Shown here in pieces: positions 1 to 7,126 of a DNA stretch of 64,000 bases. Within the stretch, counting starts at the first letter, position 1; every line of letters begins with the position of its first letter. The notes under the pieces are model-generated. The model did not search any database. It worked only from the letters and a program-made list of their open reading frames with translations, and was not told the DNA's origin. The position numbers and the translations under genes were made by a program. Origin of the DNA: JBFHFS01 sp041583495 (GTDB taxonomy: Bacteria; Bacteroidota; Bacteroidia; Bacteroidales; Marinilabiliaceae); assembly GCA_041583495.1 (NCBI GenBank), contig JBFHFS010000001.1, positions 163,018-227,017 on the forward strand, given 5' to 3'.

Positions 1-407
1 AATAATAAAGCTACCCTTATCGGTCATGTAAGGCACTGTTCCCAGGTACACATCCTGCACCACTGTATCGAAATCCTCGTGTTCGGGATCGGTACAATAC
101 AGCTTCAACTTAGCCTTCAAAGGGACACAGTAGGTCAACCCTCGTTCAATACATTCATCAATGGTATAGCGGGAGGGGTCAATACCAAAGTCAAGAAACT
201 CTAGAACAAAGTTGTTCCGGGTATCGGTGATTGGGAAGTTCTCCATGAAGACCTGCCACAACCCTTCTGTTTTCCGTTCCTCAGGAGTGGTCCCCATTTG
301 AAAGAAATCACGGAAAGATTTTAATTGAACCTCCAAAAAATCAGGATAATCCAATTGATTTTTGATGGTAGCAAAGCTAATTCTTTCTGTAGTAATTGGA
401 GTCATCT
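1..407 (-). CDS. rpoB: DNA-directed RNA polymerase subunit beta, N-terminal part (cut by window edge)
   Basis: Reading the reverse complement from the ATG at 407 gives an uninterrupted 135-codon frame that leaves the window at base 1. It starts MTPITTERISFATIK and contains SFRDFFQMG, ITDTRNNF and the YCVPLKAKLKLY stretch typical of the beta-subunit N-terminus (beta lobe/protrusion). The protein is the catalytic subunit of core RNA polymerase. It lies directly downstream of rplL in the usual rplKAJL-rpoBC order, separated by a 98-bp gap holding a terminator-like hairpin. Only about a tenth of the gene is visible. Confidence 0.95.
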
Positions 408-440
408 ATCAACAAATTATGTGAACTTAAACATATAAGC

Positions 441-481
441 ATAAAAAGGTTTAGGATCCCACGTGAGTGGGTTCCTAAACC
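441..481 (-). terminator. Terminator-like attenuator between rplL and rpoB
   Basis: On the reverse strand, two 15-nt arms (448-462 and 467-481) pair with a single A/A mismatch around a 4-nt loop. They are followed at once by TTTTT (443-447). This has the form of an intrinsic terminator, yet rpoB must be transcribed past it, so a partial terminator (attenuator) that lowers rpoB relative to L7/L12 is the natural reading. Enterobacteria also have an attenuator here. Confidence 0.7.
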
Positions 482-505
482 GTCACCATATTTCAGGTAA
501 TCAGA

Positions 506-883
506 TTACTTAAGTTCAACTTCTGCTCCAGCTTCTTCTAATTGAGATTTAAGGGCTTCAGCTTCTTCTTTGGAAATTTTCTCTTTGATAGGAGCAGGTG
601 CTTTGTCTACAAGCTCTTTAGCTTCTTTCAAACCTACACCGGTCATTTCCTTAACCAGCTTCACGATAGCTAATTTAGAGCCACCTGCAGCCTTAAGGAT
701 CACATCAAATTCAGATTGCTCAGCAGCAGCAGCACCTTCGCTCTCGCCAGCAGGGCCAGCTACAGCTACGGCAGCAGCCGCTGGCTCAATGCCATATTCT
801 TCTTTAAGGACGGTAGCTAATTCGTTAACATCTTTCACAGTTAAGTTTACCAATTCTTCTGCGAGTTTCTTAATATCTGCCAT
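506..883 (-). CDS. rplL: 50S ribosomal protein L7/L12
   Basis: The 125-residue protein has the two-part L7/L12 build. An N-terminal dimerisation helix region (about 1-33) is joined by an Ala/Gly-rich hinge (about 35-55) to a C-terminal domain (about 57-125) carrying EFDVILKAAG and GLKEAKELVD, the face that recruits translation factors. It binds the ribosomal stalk through L10, encoded immediately upstream (42-bp gap). Length and sequence are ordinary for the family. It is followed by the attenuator hairpin before rpoB. Confidence 0.98.
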   Translation of the reverse strand: MADIKKLAEELVNLTVKDVNELATVLKEEYGIEPAAAAVAVAGPAGESEGAAAAEQSEFDVILKAAGGSKLAIVKLVKEMTGVGLKEAKELVDKAPAPIKEKISKEEAEALKSQLEEAGAEVELK

Positions 884-925
884 TGTGTTTGGTATTAAAA
901 AAAATTGATTTCTGTTTTAATTAAA

Positions 926-1444
926 TTATTCTTTTTCACTAAGTGTTTGAAGAATGCCATGGATGGTATTACCACCAGACTGCAATGCGGAAACCACATT
1001 TTTTATTGGGGATTGTAATAAACCAATCAGTTCGCCCAACAATTCATCTTTCGACTTAATTTTGGTAAGTGCCTCCAGCTGATCTGCACCAAGATATACA
1101 GACTCTTCAACAAAGGCGCCTTTAAATAAAGGGGACTTGTTTGCTTTCTGAAATTCCTTGATGAGTTTAGCAGGTGTATTACCAGTATTGCAAAAAAGGA
1201 CTGCAGAGGTACCCTTAAAGGCTTCCTCCATTCCTTCAGCGTTCTTTTCGCTTTTCTCCAGAGCAAGTTTGAAGAGAGTGTTTTTCACCATCAACATGCT
1301 CACATCTCTTTGAAAACAAAGACGACGCAAGTTATTGGTAGCACCAGCATTCAAACCCAGAGTATCGGCCACATAGAAGTGATTATACTCATTGATCTTA
1401 TCGGTAAGCTCTTTAACGCGTGTACTTTTTTCTGACTTTTTCAT
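926..1444 (-). CDS. rplJ: 50S ribosomal protein L10
   Basis: A 172-residue L10 (P0 family) protein. The N-terminal rRNA-binding domain contains the NLRRLCFQRDVSMLMVKNTL stretch, followed by GTSAVLFCNTGNTPAKLIKEF. The C-terminal helix ending SGGNTIHGILQTL binds L7/L12 dimers. Together they form the factor-binding stalk of the large subunit. It lies 31 bp after rplA and 42 bp before rplL in one operon. In characterised bacteria L10(L12)4 represses its own message. With only 31 bp upstream, any such site would have to overlap the end of rplA, and I did not identify one. Confidence 0.97.
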   Translation of the reverse strand: MKKSEKSTRVKELTDKINEYNHFYVADTLGLNAGATNNLRRLCFQRDVSMLMVKNTLFKLALEKSEKNAEGMEEAFKGTSAVLFCNTGNTPAKLIKEFQKANKSPLFKGAFVEESVYLGADQLEALTKIKSKDELLGELIGLLQSPIKNVVSALQSGGNTIHGILQTLSEKE

Positions 1445-1475
1445 GATTCCTAATACTCTTTGTTTACATTAAAGA

Positions 1476-2171
1476 TTAAACCTCAACCGATTTAAGTTCA
1501 ATACGAATACCGGGACTCATGGTACTTGAGAGAAAAATACTCTTAATGTAGGTTCCTTTAGCGGCCGCAGGCTTAAGCTTAAGGATTGTTCCCACAAATT
1601 CGCGTACATTTTCCGCCAATTTCTCCGGAGCAAAAGTGGTTTTCCCCACGGAAGAATGCACGATACCGTACTTATCTACCTTAAAGTCAATTTTACCAGC
1701 TTTCACTTCCTGAACAGCCTTTGCAATATCCATCGTAACGGTACCACTTTTAGGGTTAGGCATCAAGCCCCGAGGACCTAATATCCGACCCAAAGCACCT
1801 ACTTTGGCCATCACACTTGGCATAGTAATAATCACATCGACATCGGTCCAGCCGCCTTTAATTTTTTCGATGTAATCGTCGAGCCCCACAAAATCCGCAC
1901 CGGCAGCTTTAGCCTCCTCTTCCTTATCGGGGGTACAAAGCACCAGCACACTGGTTTCTTTGCCTGTTCCGTTGGGAAGGGTTACTACGCCGCGCACCAT
2001 CTGATTAGCTTTCCGGGGATCTACACCCAGACGCACATCAATATCGACAGAGGCATTAAACTTGGTCGTCGAAACTTCTTTGACCAAGGCAGCAGCCTCT
2101 TCAATGGGATATTGCTTTCCGGCATCGATTTTTTCTAACGCTAACTTTCTATTTTTTGTTAGTTTTGTCAT
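1476..2171 (-). CDS. rplA: 50S ribosomal protein L1
   Basis: A 231-residue L1 protein of the usual bacterial length. It contains the L1 signature region around PSVMAKVGALGRILGPRGLM and the C-terminal PAAAKGTYIKSIFLSSTMSPG. It forms the mobile L1 stalk that helps release E-site tRNA. In many bacteria it also represses the rplK-rplA message. It starts 15 bp downstream of the rplK stop, so the two are co-translated from one mRNA. A hairpin in the nusG-rplK gap could be its regulatory target (see findings). Confidence 0.98.
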   Translation of the reverse strand: MTKLTKNRKLALEKIDAGKQYPIEEAAALVKEVSTTKFNASVDIDVRLGVDPRKANQMVRGVVTLPNGTGKETSVLVLCTPDKEEEAKAAGADFVGLDDYIEKIKGGWTDVDVIITMPSVMAKVGALGRILGPRGLMPNPKSGTVTMDIAKAVQEVKAGKIDFKVDKYGIVHSSVGKTTFAPEKLAENVREFVGTILKLKPAAAKGTYIKSIFLSSTMSPGIRIELKSVEV

Positions 2172-2186
2172 TGTTGCAAACGGATT

Positions 2187-2630
2187 TTAATTGTTAACCG
2201 GAAAATCACCTTCAACGGTGATCCCCATACTTCTGGCGGTACCGGCAATCATCCTCATTGCAGAATCGATAGTAAAGCAATTCAAGTCGTTCATTTTGTC
2301 TTCAGCGATAACTTTAACCTGGTCCCATGATACAGATCCCACTTTCTTACGGTTGGGTTCGGCAGAGCCAGATTTAAGCTTCGACATCTCCATAAGCTGC
2401 ACGGCAGCAGGAGGTGTTTTAATAACAAATTCAAAAGATTTGTCTTTATAAACTGTAATGACAACAGGAAGGACCTTACCGGCTTTATCCTGCGTACGAG
2501 CATTGAATTGCTTACAGAATTCCATAATATTCACCCCCTTGGCACCCAATGCGGGTCCTACGGGAGGCGAAGGATTTGCTGCACCACCTTTAACCTGAAG
2601 TTTGATAAAGGTTTCTACTTCTTTAGCCAT
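2187..2630 (-). CDS. rplK: 50S ribosomal protein L11
   Basis: A 147-residue L11. The N-terminal domain has the signature GGAANPSPPVGPALGAKGVN and FCKQFNART; the C-terminal rRNA-binding domain includes SVSWDQVKVIAEDKMNDLN and the GTARSMGI end. L11 binds the GTPase-associated 23S rRNA region and is needed for the stringent-response signal. It follows nusG after 114 bp, a larger gap than elsewhere in this operon, and that gap contains a conserved-looking hairpin. Confidence 0.98.
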   Translation of the reverse strand: MAKEVETFIKLQVKGGAANPSPPVGPALGAKGVNIMEFCKQFNARTQDKAGKVLPVVITVYKDKSFEFVIKTPPAAVQLMEMSKLKSGSAEPNRKKVGSVSWDQVKVIAEDKMNDLNCFTIDSAMRMIAGTARSMGITVEGDFPVNN

Positions 2631-2690
2631 TGTAGCAATTCGTGTTGGTTATAAAAAATCAGGATTATAGAAATAATTTATTACACATTC

Positions 2691-2728
2691 GTAGAGGCAA
2701 ACTCAATTTGCCCTGGAAGCTCCGCTAC
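2691..2728 (-). promoter_or_regulatory. Hairpin in nusG-rplK gap, possible L1 regulatory leader
   Basis: On the reverse strand GTAG (2725-2728) pairs with CTAC (2691-2694), and GGCAAA (2707-2712) pairs with TTTGCC (2696-2701). The two stems are separated by a strongly asymmetric internal loop containing CGGAGCTTCCA. Two short helices around an asymmetric loop is the general build of ribosomal L1 mRNA targets, and the position before rplK-rplA is right. The assignment to L1 is inference. Confidence 0.35.
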
Positions 2729-2744
2729 TAAATGCCAATAAGGT

Positions 2745-3290
2745 TTATTCCTTTTCTACCTGTAAGAAACTTAATTCCAGGGGGGTTTTGCGACCGAAGA
2801 TTTTGACCATTACTTTAAGCTTCCGCTTCTCTTTATTAACTTCTTCAATCACACCATTAAAGCCATTGAAGGGTCCATCAATTACCTTTACGGTCTCCCC
2901 TTCAAAGAAGGGCACATTAATTTCTTCGTCATTTTCGGTTAATTCATCGACTTTACCCAGAATCCTGTTTACCTCAGACATTCTCAGAGGGGTTGGGTTA
3001 TTGTCTTTGTCTCCTAAAAAACCAATGACATTGGTAATACTTGTGAGGATATGAGGAATCTCCCCTACCAGGGCGGCTTCAATCAAAACATAACCGGGAA
3101 AATAGTTCCGTTCTTTACTGATCTTTTTCCCATTACGTATTTGATAGACTTTTTCAGTAGGAATGAGCACCTGACTCACATATTCCTGCATATTTAGGTT
3201 GGCAATCTCACTTTCGATGTACTCCTTTACTTTTTTCTCTTTGCCACCAATAGCCCGGATTACGTACCATTTTTTTTCAATTTCGCTCAT
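2745..3290 (-). CDS. nusG: Transcription termination/antitermination factor NusG
   Basis: A 181-residue NusG. The N-terminal NGN domain (about 1-115) begins KKWYVIRAIGGKEKKVKEYI and contains RNYFPGYVLIEA. The C-terminal KOW domain (about 125-180) contains FFEGETVKVIDGPFNGFNG. NusG binds RNA polymerase across its cleft and links it to Rho or to ribosomal protein S10. It lies 24 bp after secE, the classical secE-nusG pair, and before the L11 operon. Confidence 0.98.
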   Translation of the reverse strand: MSEIEKKWYVIRAIGGKEKKVKEYIESEIANLNMQEYVSQVLIPTEKVYQIRNGKKISKERNYFPGYVLIEAALVGEIPHILTSITNVIGFLGDKDNNPTPLRMSEVNRILGKVDELTENDEEINVPFFEGETVKVIDGPFNGFNGVIEEVNKEKRKLKVMVKIFGRKTPLELSFLQVEKE

Positions 3291-3314
3291 CGGGATATCC
3301 CTTTTCCTAAATAA

Positions 3315-3509
3315 TTAGTACAATCTTTGATAAATCCACTCCATAATGTGGTCAAAAGAGAAGTCCATAAGGTATATAACCCCTGCAATAATAACAGAAG
3401 CGACCATCACAACGATGGCACTGTTCTGCAGCTCAGGCCAGGTAGGCCAAGAGGTTTTATTTACCAGTTCGTTGTGAACTTCTTTAAAGTAGGCTGTAAT
3501 TTTCTTCAT
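3315..3509 (-). CDS. secE: Preprotein translocase subunit SecE
   Basis: A 64-residue short-form SecE with one C-terminal membrane helix (about 29-50) preceded by the family's amphipathic KEVHNELVNKTSWPTWPEL segment. It clamps SecY in the SecYEG inner-membrane channel. The placement between tRNA-Trp and nusG is standard for the phylum. The three-helix form of gammaproteobacteria is not expected here, so the short length is normal. Confidence 0.96.
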   Translation of the reverse strand: MKKITAYFKEVHNELVNKTSWPTWPELQNSAIVVMVASVIIAGVIYLMDFSFDHIMEWIYQRLY

Positions 3510-3546
3510 ATTACCTTTGACATTTTAACCGTCCATGCGATTTACG

Positions 3547-3619
3547 CACGGGAGGAGAGACTCGAACTCCCGACACCTGGTTTTGGAGACCAGTGCTCTA
3601 CCAACTGAGCTACACCCGT
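3547..3619 (-). tRNA. tRNA-Trp (anticodon CCA)
   Basis: The reverse strand folds as a 73-nt cloverleaf: acceptor arm, U8-A9, D arm GCTC/GAGC, anticodon arm CTGGT-CTCCAAA-ACCAG with anticodon CCA, a 5-nt variable region, and T arm GGGAG-TTCGAGT-CTCTC with one G-U pair. The acceptor stem has one T-T mismatch at the sixth pair. The 3' CCA is not encoded. It sits between tuf and secE, and the three are probably co-transcribed. Confidence 0.95.
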
Positions 3620-3667
3620 GTAAATGAATGGAGAAAAAAATTTCTCCATTCGATATTATTAAGGTAA

Positions 3668-4855
3668 TTACTCCAGAATTTCAGTAATCTGTCCGGCACC
3701 TACGGTACGTCCACCTTCACGGATTGCGAAACGCAAACCAAGATTAATGGCCACAGGATAGATCAATTCAACAGTAATTGTTACGTTGTCACCTGGCATA
3801 ACCATTTCGGAACCTTCGGGCAGGGTAATTTCACCTGTAACGTCGAGGGTACGAACATAAAACTGGGGACGATATTTATTATGGAAAGGGGTATGACGAC
3901 CACCTTCTTCTTTTTTCAACACATAAATCTCGGCCTTAAATTTGGTATGAGGAGTGATTGAACCTGGCTTGCCAATAACCATCCCACGCTTGATCATTTC
4001 TTTGTCGATACCGCGGAGCAACAATCCAACGTTGTCGCCGGCTTGTCCTTCATTCAGAATCTTACGGAACATCTCAACACCGGTACAAACGGTCTTTTTA
4101 CCTTCTGCACCCAAACCAATCAGCTGCATCTCGTCACCTGTATGAATAACACCGGTTTCGATACGGCCGGTAGCCACAGTTCCCCTACCAGTAATAGAGA
4201 ATACATCCTCAACAGGCATCAGGAAAGGTTTGTCAACGTCACGGGCAGGAAGTGGAATCCAGCTGTCAACAGCATCCATCAATTCCATTACTTTCTCTTC
4301 CCACTGGGGCTCACCATTGAGAGCACCTAAAGCAGAACCCATAATAACAGGCGCATTGTCACCATCGAAGTCGTAAAAGTTCAACAGATCGCGAACTTCC
4401 ATTTCCACCAGTTCCAAAAGTTCTTCATCGTCCACCATATCCACTTTGTTAAGGAATACAACGATCTTAGGAACATTTACCTGACGAGCCAACAGGATGT
4501 GCTCACGTGTCTGAGGCATAGGGCCATCAGTGGCAGCGCAAACCAAAATTGCACCGTCCATTTGGGCAGCACCAGTAACCATGTTCTTAACATAGTCGGC
4601 GTGACCAGGGCAATCCACGTGAGCATAGTGACGATTTTCAGTCTGATACTCAACGTGAGCAGTATTAATTGTAATACCCCGTTCTTTTTCCTCAGGAGCA
4701 TTATCAATTGAATCAAATGCTTTAATTTCGGCCCACCCTTTTTTAGCCAACACCATAGTGATAGCAGCTGTCAGGGTAGTTTTACCATGGTCGACGTGAC
4801 CAATGGTTCCGATATTAACGTGAGGCTTTGTCCTTTGAAATTGTTCTTTAGCCAT
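3668..4855 (-). CDS. tuf: Translation elongation factor Tu
   Basis: A 395-residue EF-Tu. The GTPase domain shows GHVDHGKTTL (P-loop), RGITINTAHVEY (switch I), DCPGHADY (G3), NKVDM (G4) and SALGAL (G5), and is followed by beta-barrel domains 2 and 3 ending GAGQITEILE. It delivers aminoacyl-tRNA to the ribosome. It lies between tRNA-Thr and tRNA-Trp at the head of the secE-nusG-ribosomal protein cluster. No second copy is present in this window. Confidence 0.99.
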   Translation of the reverse strand: MAKEQFQRTKPHVNIGTIGHVDHGKTTLTAAITMVLAKKGWAEIKAFDSIDNAPEEKERGITINTAHVEYQTENRHYAHVDCPGHADYVKNMVTGAAQMDGAILVCAATDGPMPQTREHILLARQVNVPKIVVFLNKVDMVDDEELLELVEMEVRDLLNFYDFDGDNAPVIMGSALGALNGEPQWEEKVMELMDAVDSWIPLPARDVDKPFLMPVEDVFSITGRGTVATGRIETGVIHTGDEMQLIGLGAEGKKTVCTGVEMFRKILNEGQAGDNVGLLLRGIDKEMIKRGMVIGKPGSITPHTKFKAEIYVLKKEEGGRHTPFHNKYRPQFYVRTLDVTGEITLPEGSEMVMPGDNVTITVELIYPVAINLGLRFAIREGGRTVGAGQITEILE

Positions 4856-4919
4856 AACTCGAAATAATTAGACAATTAAATATAAATTGAAACCACTGTT
4901 TATATAATCACAAACCAGG

Positions 4920-4994
4920 TGGAGCCAATGACGGGAGTTGAACCCGTGACCTCTTCCTTACCAAGGAAGCGCTCTACCACTGAGCTACATCGGC
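4920..4994 (-). tRNA. tRNA-Thr (anticodon GGT), with encoded CCA
   Basis: The reverse strand gives a 72-nt cloverleaf (4923-4994): acceptor GCCGATG/CATTGGC with one G-T pair, D arm GCTC-AGTGGTA-GAGC, anticodon arm CTTCC-TTGGTAA-GGAAG with anticodon GGT, and T arm ACGGG-TTCAACT-CCCGT. The discriminator base T is followed by genomic CCA (4920-4922). It is the first gene of the tuf cluster. Confidence 0.97.
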
Positions 4995-5350
4995 AAATAT
5001 ACAGGCTGTGAAAGCCCTTAAATATTGATTCACAAATGATTATTCCTGATTTAAAGATCAACTCTTCCTGATCAGGGCCACAAAGGTAATTATTTTAGGC
5101 CCAAAATACCACAGAATCCTTGCTTTTTTCTCAAAAAACAGAAAAATTTCTTTCGTAAACTAATAAATCAAGGAACATGCAAAAAAGCCCCTAAGGGGGA
5201 AAAACCTGGTCCATTCATTCCAATAGGCTGATTACCATCGATAACCAGCCTATTGAAAACGTTTTATCAAGCTGTAACTGCCATTAAAAACGGTGTGCAA
5301 ATGTATAATTAATTTTCAAAGAGCCCAAAATTTGGGGGCTCTTTTTTAAA
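4995..5350. other. Intergenic region upstream of tRNA-Thr, containing hairpins and a -7 element
   Basis: This 356-bp stretch has no gene. It contains a reverse-strand TACCTTTG (5081-5088) that fits the TAnnTTTG -7 element and would start the tRNA-Thr/tuf transcript; no good -33 is at the standard distance. It also contains a 10-bp inverted repeat CAATAGGCTG/CAGCCTATTG (5221-5230/5246-5255) with a 15-nt loop, a small CCCC/GGGG hairpin followed on the reverse strand by TTTTTT (about 5168-5183), and the hpf terminator at its right end. Confidence 0.6.
5318..5347 (-). terminator. Terminator downstream of hpf
   Basis: AAAGAGCCC (5318-5326) pairs with GGGCTCTTT (5337-5345) a few bases past the hpf stop codon. 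On the reverse strand the 3' arm ends in TTT and runs into an A/T-rich tail; on the forward strand the hairpin is followed by a better T run, so it may work both ways. Confidence 0.6.
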
Positions 5351-5650
5351 CTATTTAATTTTAAGTTTTTCTTTTCGTTTAATCAATTGTTTACGGATGG
5401 CTTCGCAAGCCAAATCGACAGACTCCTCGAACGTTTTACTCTGTTTCTTAGCAAAAAGAACCGAACCCGGAATCCCTACCGAAAGCTCCGACACTTTATT
5501 TTCGGTGGTTTCGGATTTGTCGAGACGCAGAATCACTTCCGCGCCAATGATGTCATCAGAAAACTGGTCCAATTTTCCAACTTTTTGCTGAATAAAACCT
5601 TCCAGCTTCTCTGTAGCATCAAAGCGAACCGATTGAATTGTAATGTTCAT
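5351..5650 (-). CDS. hpf: Ribosome hibernation-promoting factor, HPF/YfiA family (short form)
   Basis: A 99-residue protein of the RaiA/HPF single-domain class. It begins MNITIQSVRFDATEKLEGFI, has VILRLDKSETTENKVSEL in the middle strand region, and ends with the basic helix AIRKQLIKRKEKLK. The family binds the 30S decoding region and inactivates ribosomes under stress or stationary phase. It follows xerC after 19 bp on the same strand, a pairing common in the phylum. It lacks the long C-terminal dimerisation domain of long HPF. Confidence 0.93.
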   Translation of the reverse strand: MNITIQSVRFDATEKLEGFIQQKVGKLDQFSDDIIGAEVILRLDKSETTENKVSELSVGIPGSVLFAKKQSKTFEESVDLACEAIRKQLIKRKEKLKIK

Positions 5651-5669
5651 AAGTTACTCCTCCATTCAT

Positions 5670-6554
5670 TTAAGCTCTGGGATGAGCTTGTTTATATATA
5701 GTTGACAATTTTTCAAAAGTATTGTGCGTATAAATCTGCGTGGCGTTTAAATTAGCATGCCCCAACAACTCTTTAATAACATTTAAGTCGGCCCCCCTGT
5801 TTAAAAGAATGGTGGCAAAAGTATGTCTGAGAATATGGGGACTTTTTTGTGCCAGGGTACTCACCAACCGAAGATTCTTGTTTACAACCCGATACACCAG
5901 TTTGTTGTAAACATTCTTGCCCGATGCCGTTAAGAAAAAGGCCCTTCCTCTATCCTCTCCAAACGCTTCGTTGCGTACCCTTATATATTGTAAAACCCCC
6001 TTTACGGTACTTTGGTTCATCGGAACCAGACGTTCTTTATTCCTTTTTCCCAAAACCTTAATCATTCCCCCTTTTAAGTCAAAATTTCGGTCTTTAAGGT
6101 CAACCAGTTCAGAGAGCCGGATACCGGTAGCATAAAACAAATCGATTATCGTGCGATCGCGGATCCCTTCATAACTATCCTCAAAAGGCACCTGGTCGAG
6201 CAAGAAATCCATCTCCTTCTCCTTAATAAAGCCGGGTAAATTTTTGGGGATTTTTGGGAGCAACAAGGTTGACGAGGGGTTCGCCTCGATTACTCCTTCA
6301 CGAAGCAGGTGTTTGTAATAGGATTTCACGGAGGCGACTTTCCGGTGAATCGACCGGGGTTTTAAATTTTGGTAGTGCATCCACACCACCCAGTTACGTA
6401 TCACCTTTGGGGTAACCAGAAGTTCGTCCTCCACTCCACTTTCAAGCAAAAAGCCGGAGAATTGTTTCAAATCCCCTTCATAAGCCACAATTGTGTGAGC
6501 AGAATACCGCTTTTCGAATCGAAGATAATCTATGAAAGAGGGTAAATATTGCAT
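5670..6554 (-). CDS. xerC: Tyrosine recombinase XerC/XerD-like
   Basis: The 294-residue protein has the N-terminal SAM-like core-binding domain (about 1-90, FIDYLRFEKRYSAHTIVAYE) and the catalytic domain (about 105-290). Catalytic residues are visible: Arg in ATGIRLSELVDL, Lys in VLGKRNKERLVPM, HILRHTFAT, LLGHANL and the nucleophile Tyr in QIYTHNTF. Together with its housekeeping neighbours this makes it the chromosome-dimer resolvase rather than a mobile-element integrase. The ATG lies directly at the end of the T run of the rpsU terminator, so any message starting upstream would carry that hairpin against the start codon. Confidence 0.9.
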   Translation of the reverse strand: MQYLPSFIDYLRFEKRYSAHTIVAYEGDLKQFSGFLLESGVEDELLVTPKVIRNWVVWMHYQNLKPRSIHRKVASVKSYYKHLLREGVIEANPSSTLLLPKIPKNLPGFIKEKEMDFLLDQVPFEDSYEGIRDRTIIDLFYATGIRLSELVDLKDRNFDLKGGMIKVLGKRNKERLVPMNQSTVKGVLQYIRVRNEAFGEDRGRAFFLTASGKNVYNKLVYRVVNKNLRLVSTLAQKSPHILRHTFATILLNRGADLNVIKELLGHANLNATQIYTHNTFEKLSTIYKQAHPRA

Positions 6555-6625
6555 AAAAAAAACGTCTGATTTTTCCCTTCTGGTTTTAGCGAAATATACG
6601 AAAAAACCATGGAAAAATCAGACGT
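6552..6625 (-). terminator. rpsU terminator whose T run abuts the xerC start codon
   Basis: Perfect 15-bp arms (6562-6576 and 6611-6625) enclose a second inner stem GGTTTT/AAAACC. On the reverse strand the arms are followed by seven T residues and then ATG of xerC (6552-6554). The structure is a strong intrinsic terminator placed 18 bp past the rpsU stop. Confidence 0.85.
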
Positions 6626-6643
6626 CTAAAGAAATAAAATAAA

Positions 6644-6835
6644 TTAATCCTCTTCCTCTTGAAGGTGCTGGATATAAATTGCTTTTTTGATTTTCTCTCG
6701 GTTAATAACAGAAGGTTTGGCAAATGCCTGGCGTCTACGCAATTCACGCATTCTGCCGGTTTTGTCAAATTTTCTTTTGAACTTCTTCAGTGCACGTTCA
6801 ATGTTTTCGCCTTCTTTAATAGGAACTATTATCAT
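6644..6835 (-). CDS. rpsU: 30S ribosomal protein S21
   Basis: A 63-residue basic protein with the S21 pattern: start MIIVPIKEGENIERALKKF, then FKRKFDKTGRMRELRRRQAF and an Arg/Lys-rich helical tail. S21 binds the 30S platform near the anti-Shine-Dalgarno region of 16S rRNA. In Bacteroidota it has been linked to the low use of Shine-Dalgarno sequences. It is monocistronic, with its own strong terminator before xerC. The 290 bp upstream are A/T-rich; the best reverse-strand -7 candidate there, TTAATTTG, has one mismatch. Confidence 0.96.
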   Translation of the reverse strand: MIIVPIKEGENIERALKKFKRKFDKTGRMRELRRRQAFAKPSVINREKIKKAIYIQHLQEEED

Positions 6836-7061
6836 AACTCAGTTTTAATTTTTAAAATCAATTCAAATTAATTAATACACACAACCTGTACCTCTTGCTG
6901 ATAAGAAGCAGGCTTAAAAAACTTTTTGTTTGTAGACCATCCTTCCTAAATCAAAAAAGATGGACTTTAAAATCATAAATTATTAAACAACCTCCTAACT
7001 AAAAAATTAGACTATTCCCCTTGGTTAAAATCACTTCAACAAGGGTTTAAAAAATTCACTG

Positions 7062-7090
7062 CAAAGAAAATGAAGTTTCAGCATTGAAAC
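7062..7090 (-). terminator. Probable terminator of the helix-hairpin-helix gene
   Basis: GTTTCA (7075-7080) and TGAAAC (7085-7090) form a stem with a GCAT loop, followed on the reverse strand by a T-rich TTCATTTTCTTT tail (7063-7074). It is about 37 bp after the stop codon of the gene ending at 7127. Confidence 0.5.
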
Positions 7091-7126
7091 AAGTTTAATT
7101 TCATTTTTTTCGATATTGGCCAATAA

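Noticed and set aside
5670..6554. Integrase of a mobile element next to tRNA genes
   Set aside because: The tyrosine recombinase lies among core genes (hpf, rpsU). There is no duplicated tRNA end, excisionase or cargo, so it is the housekeeping Xer.
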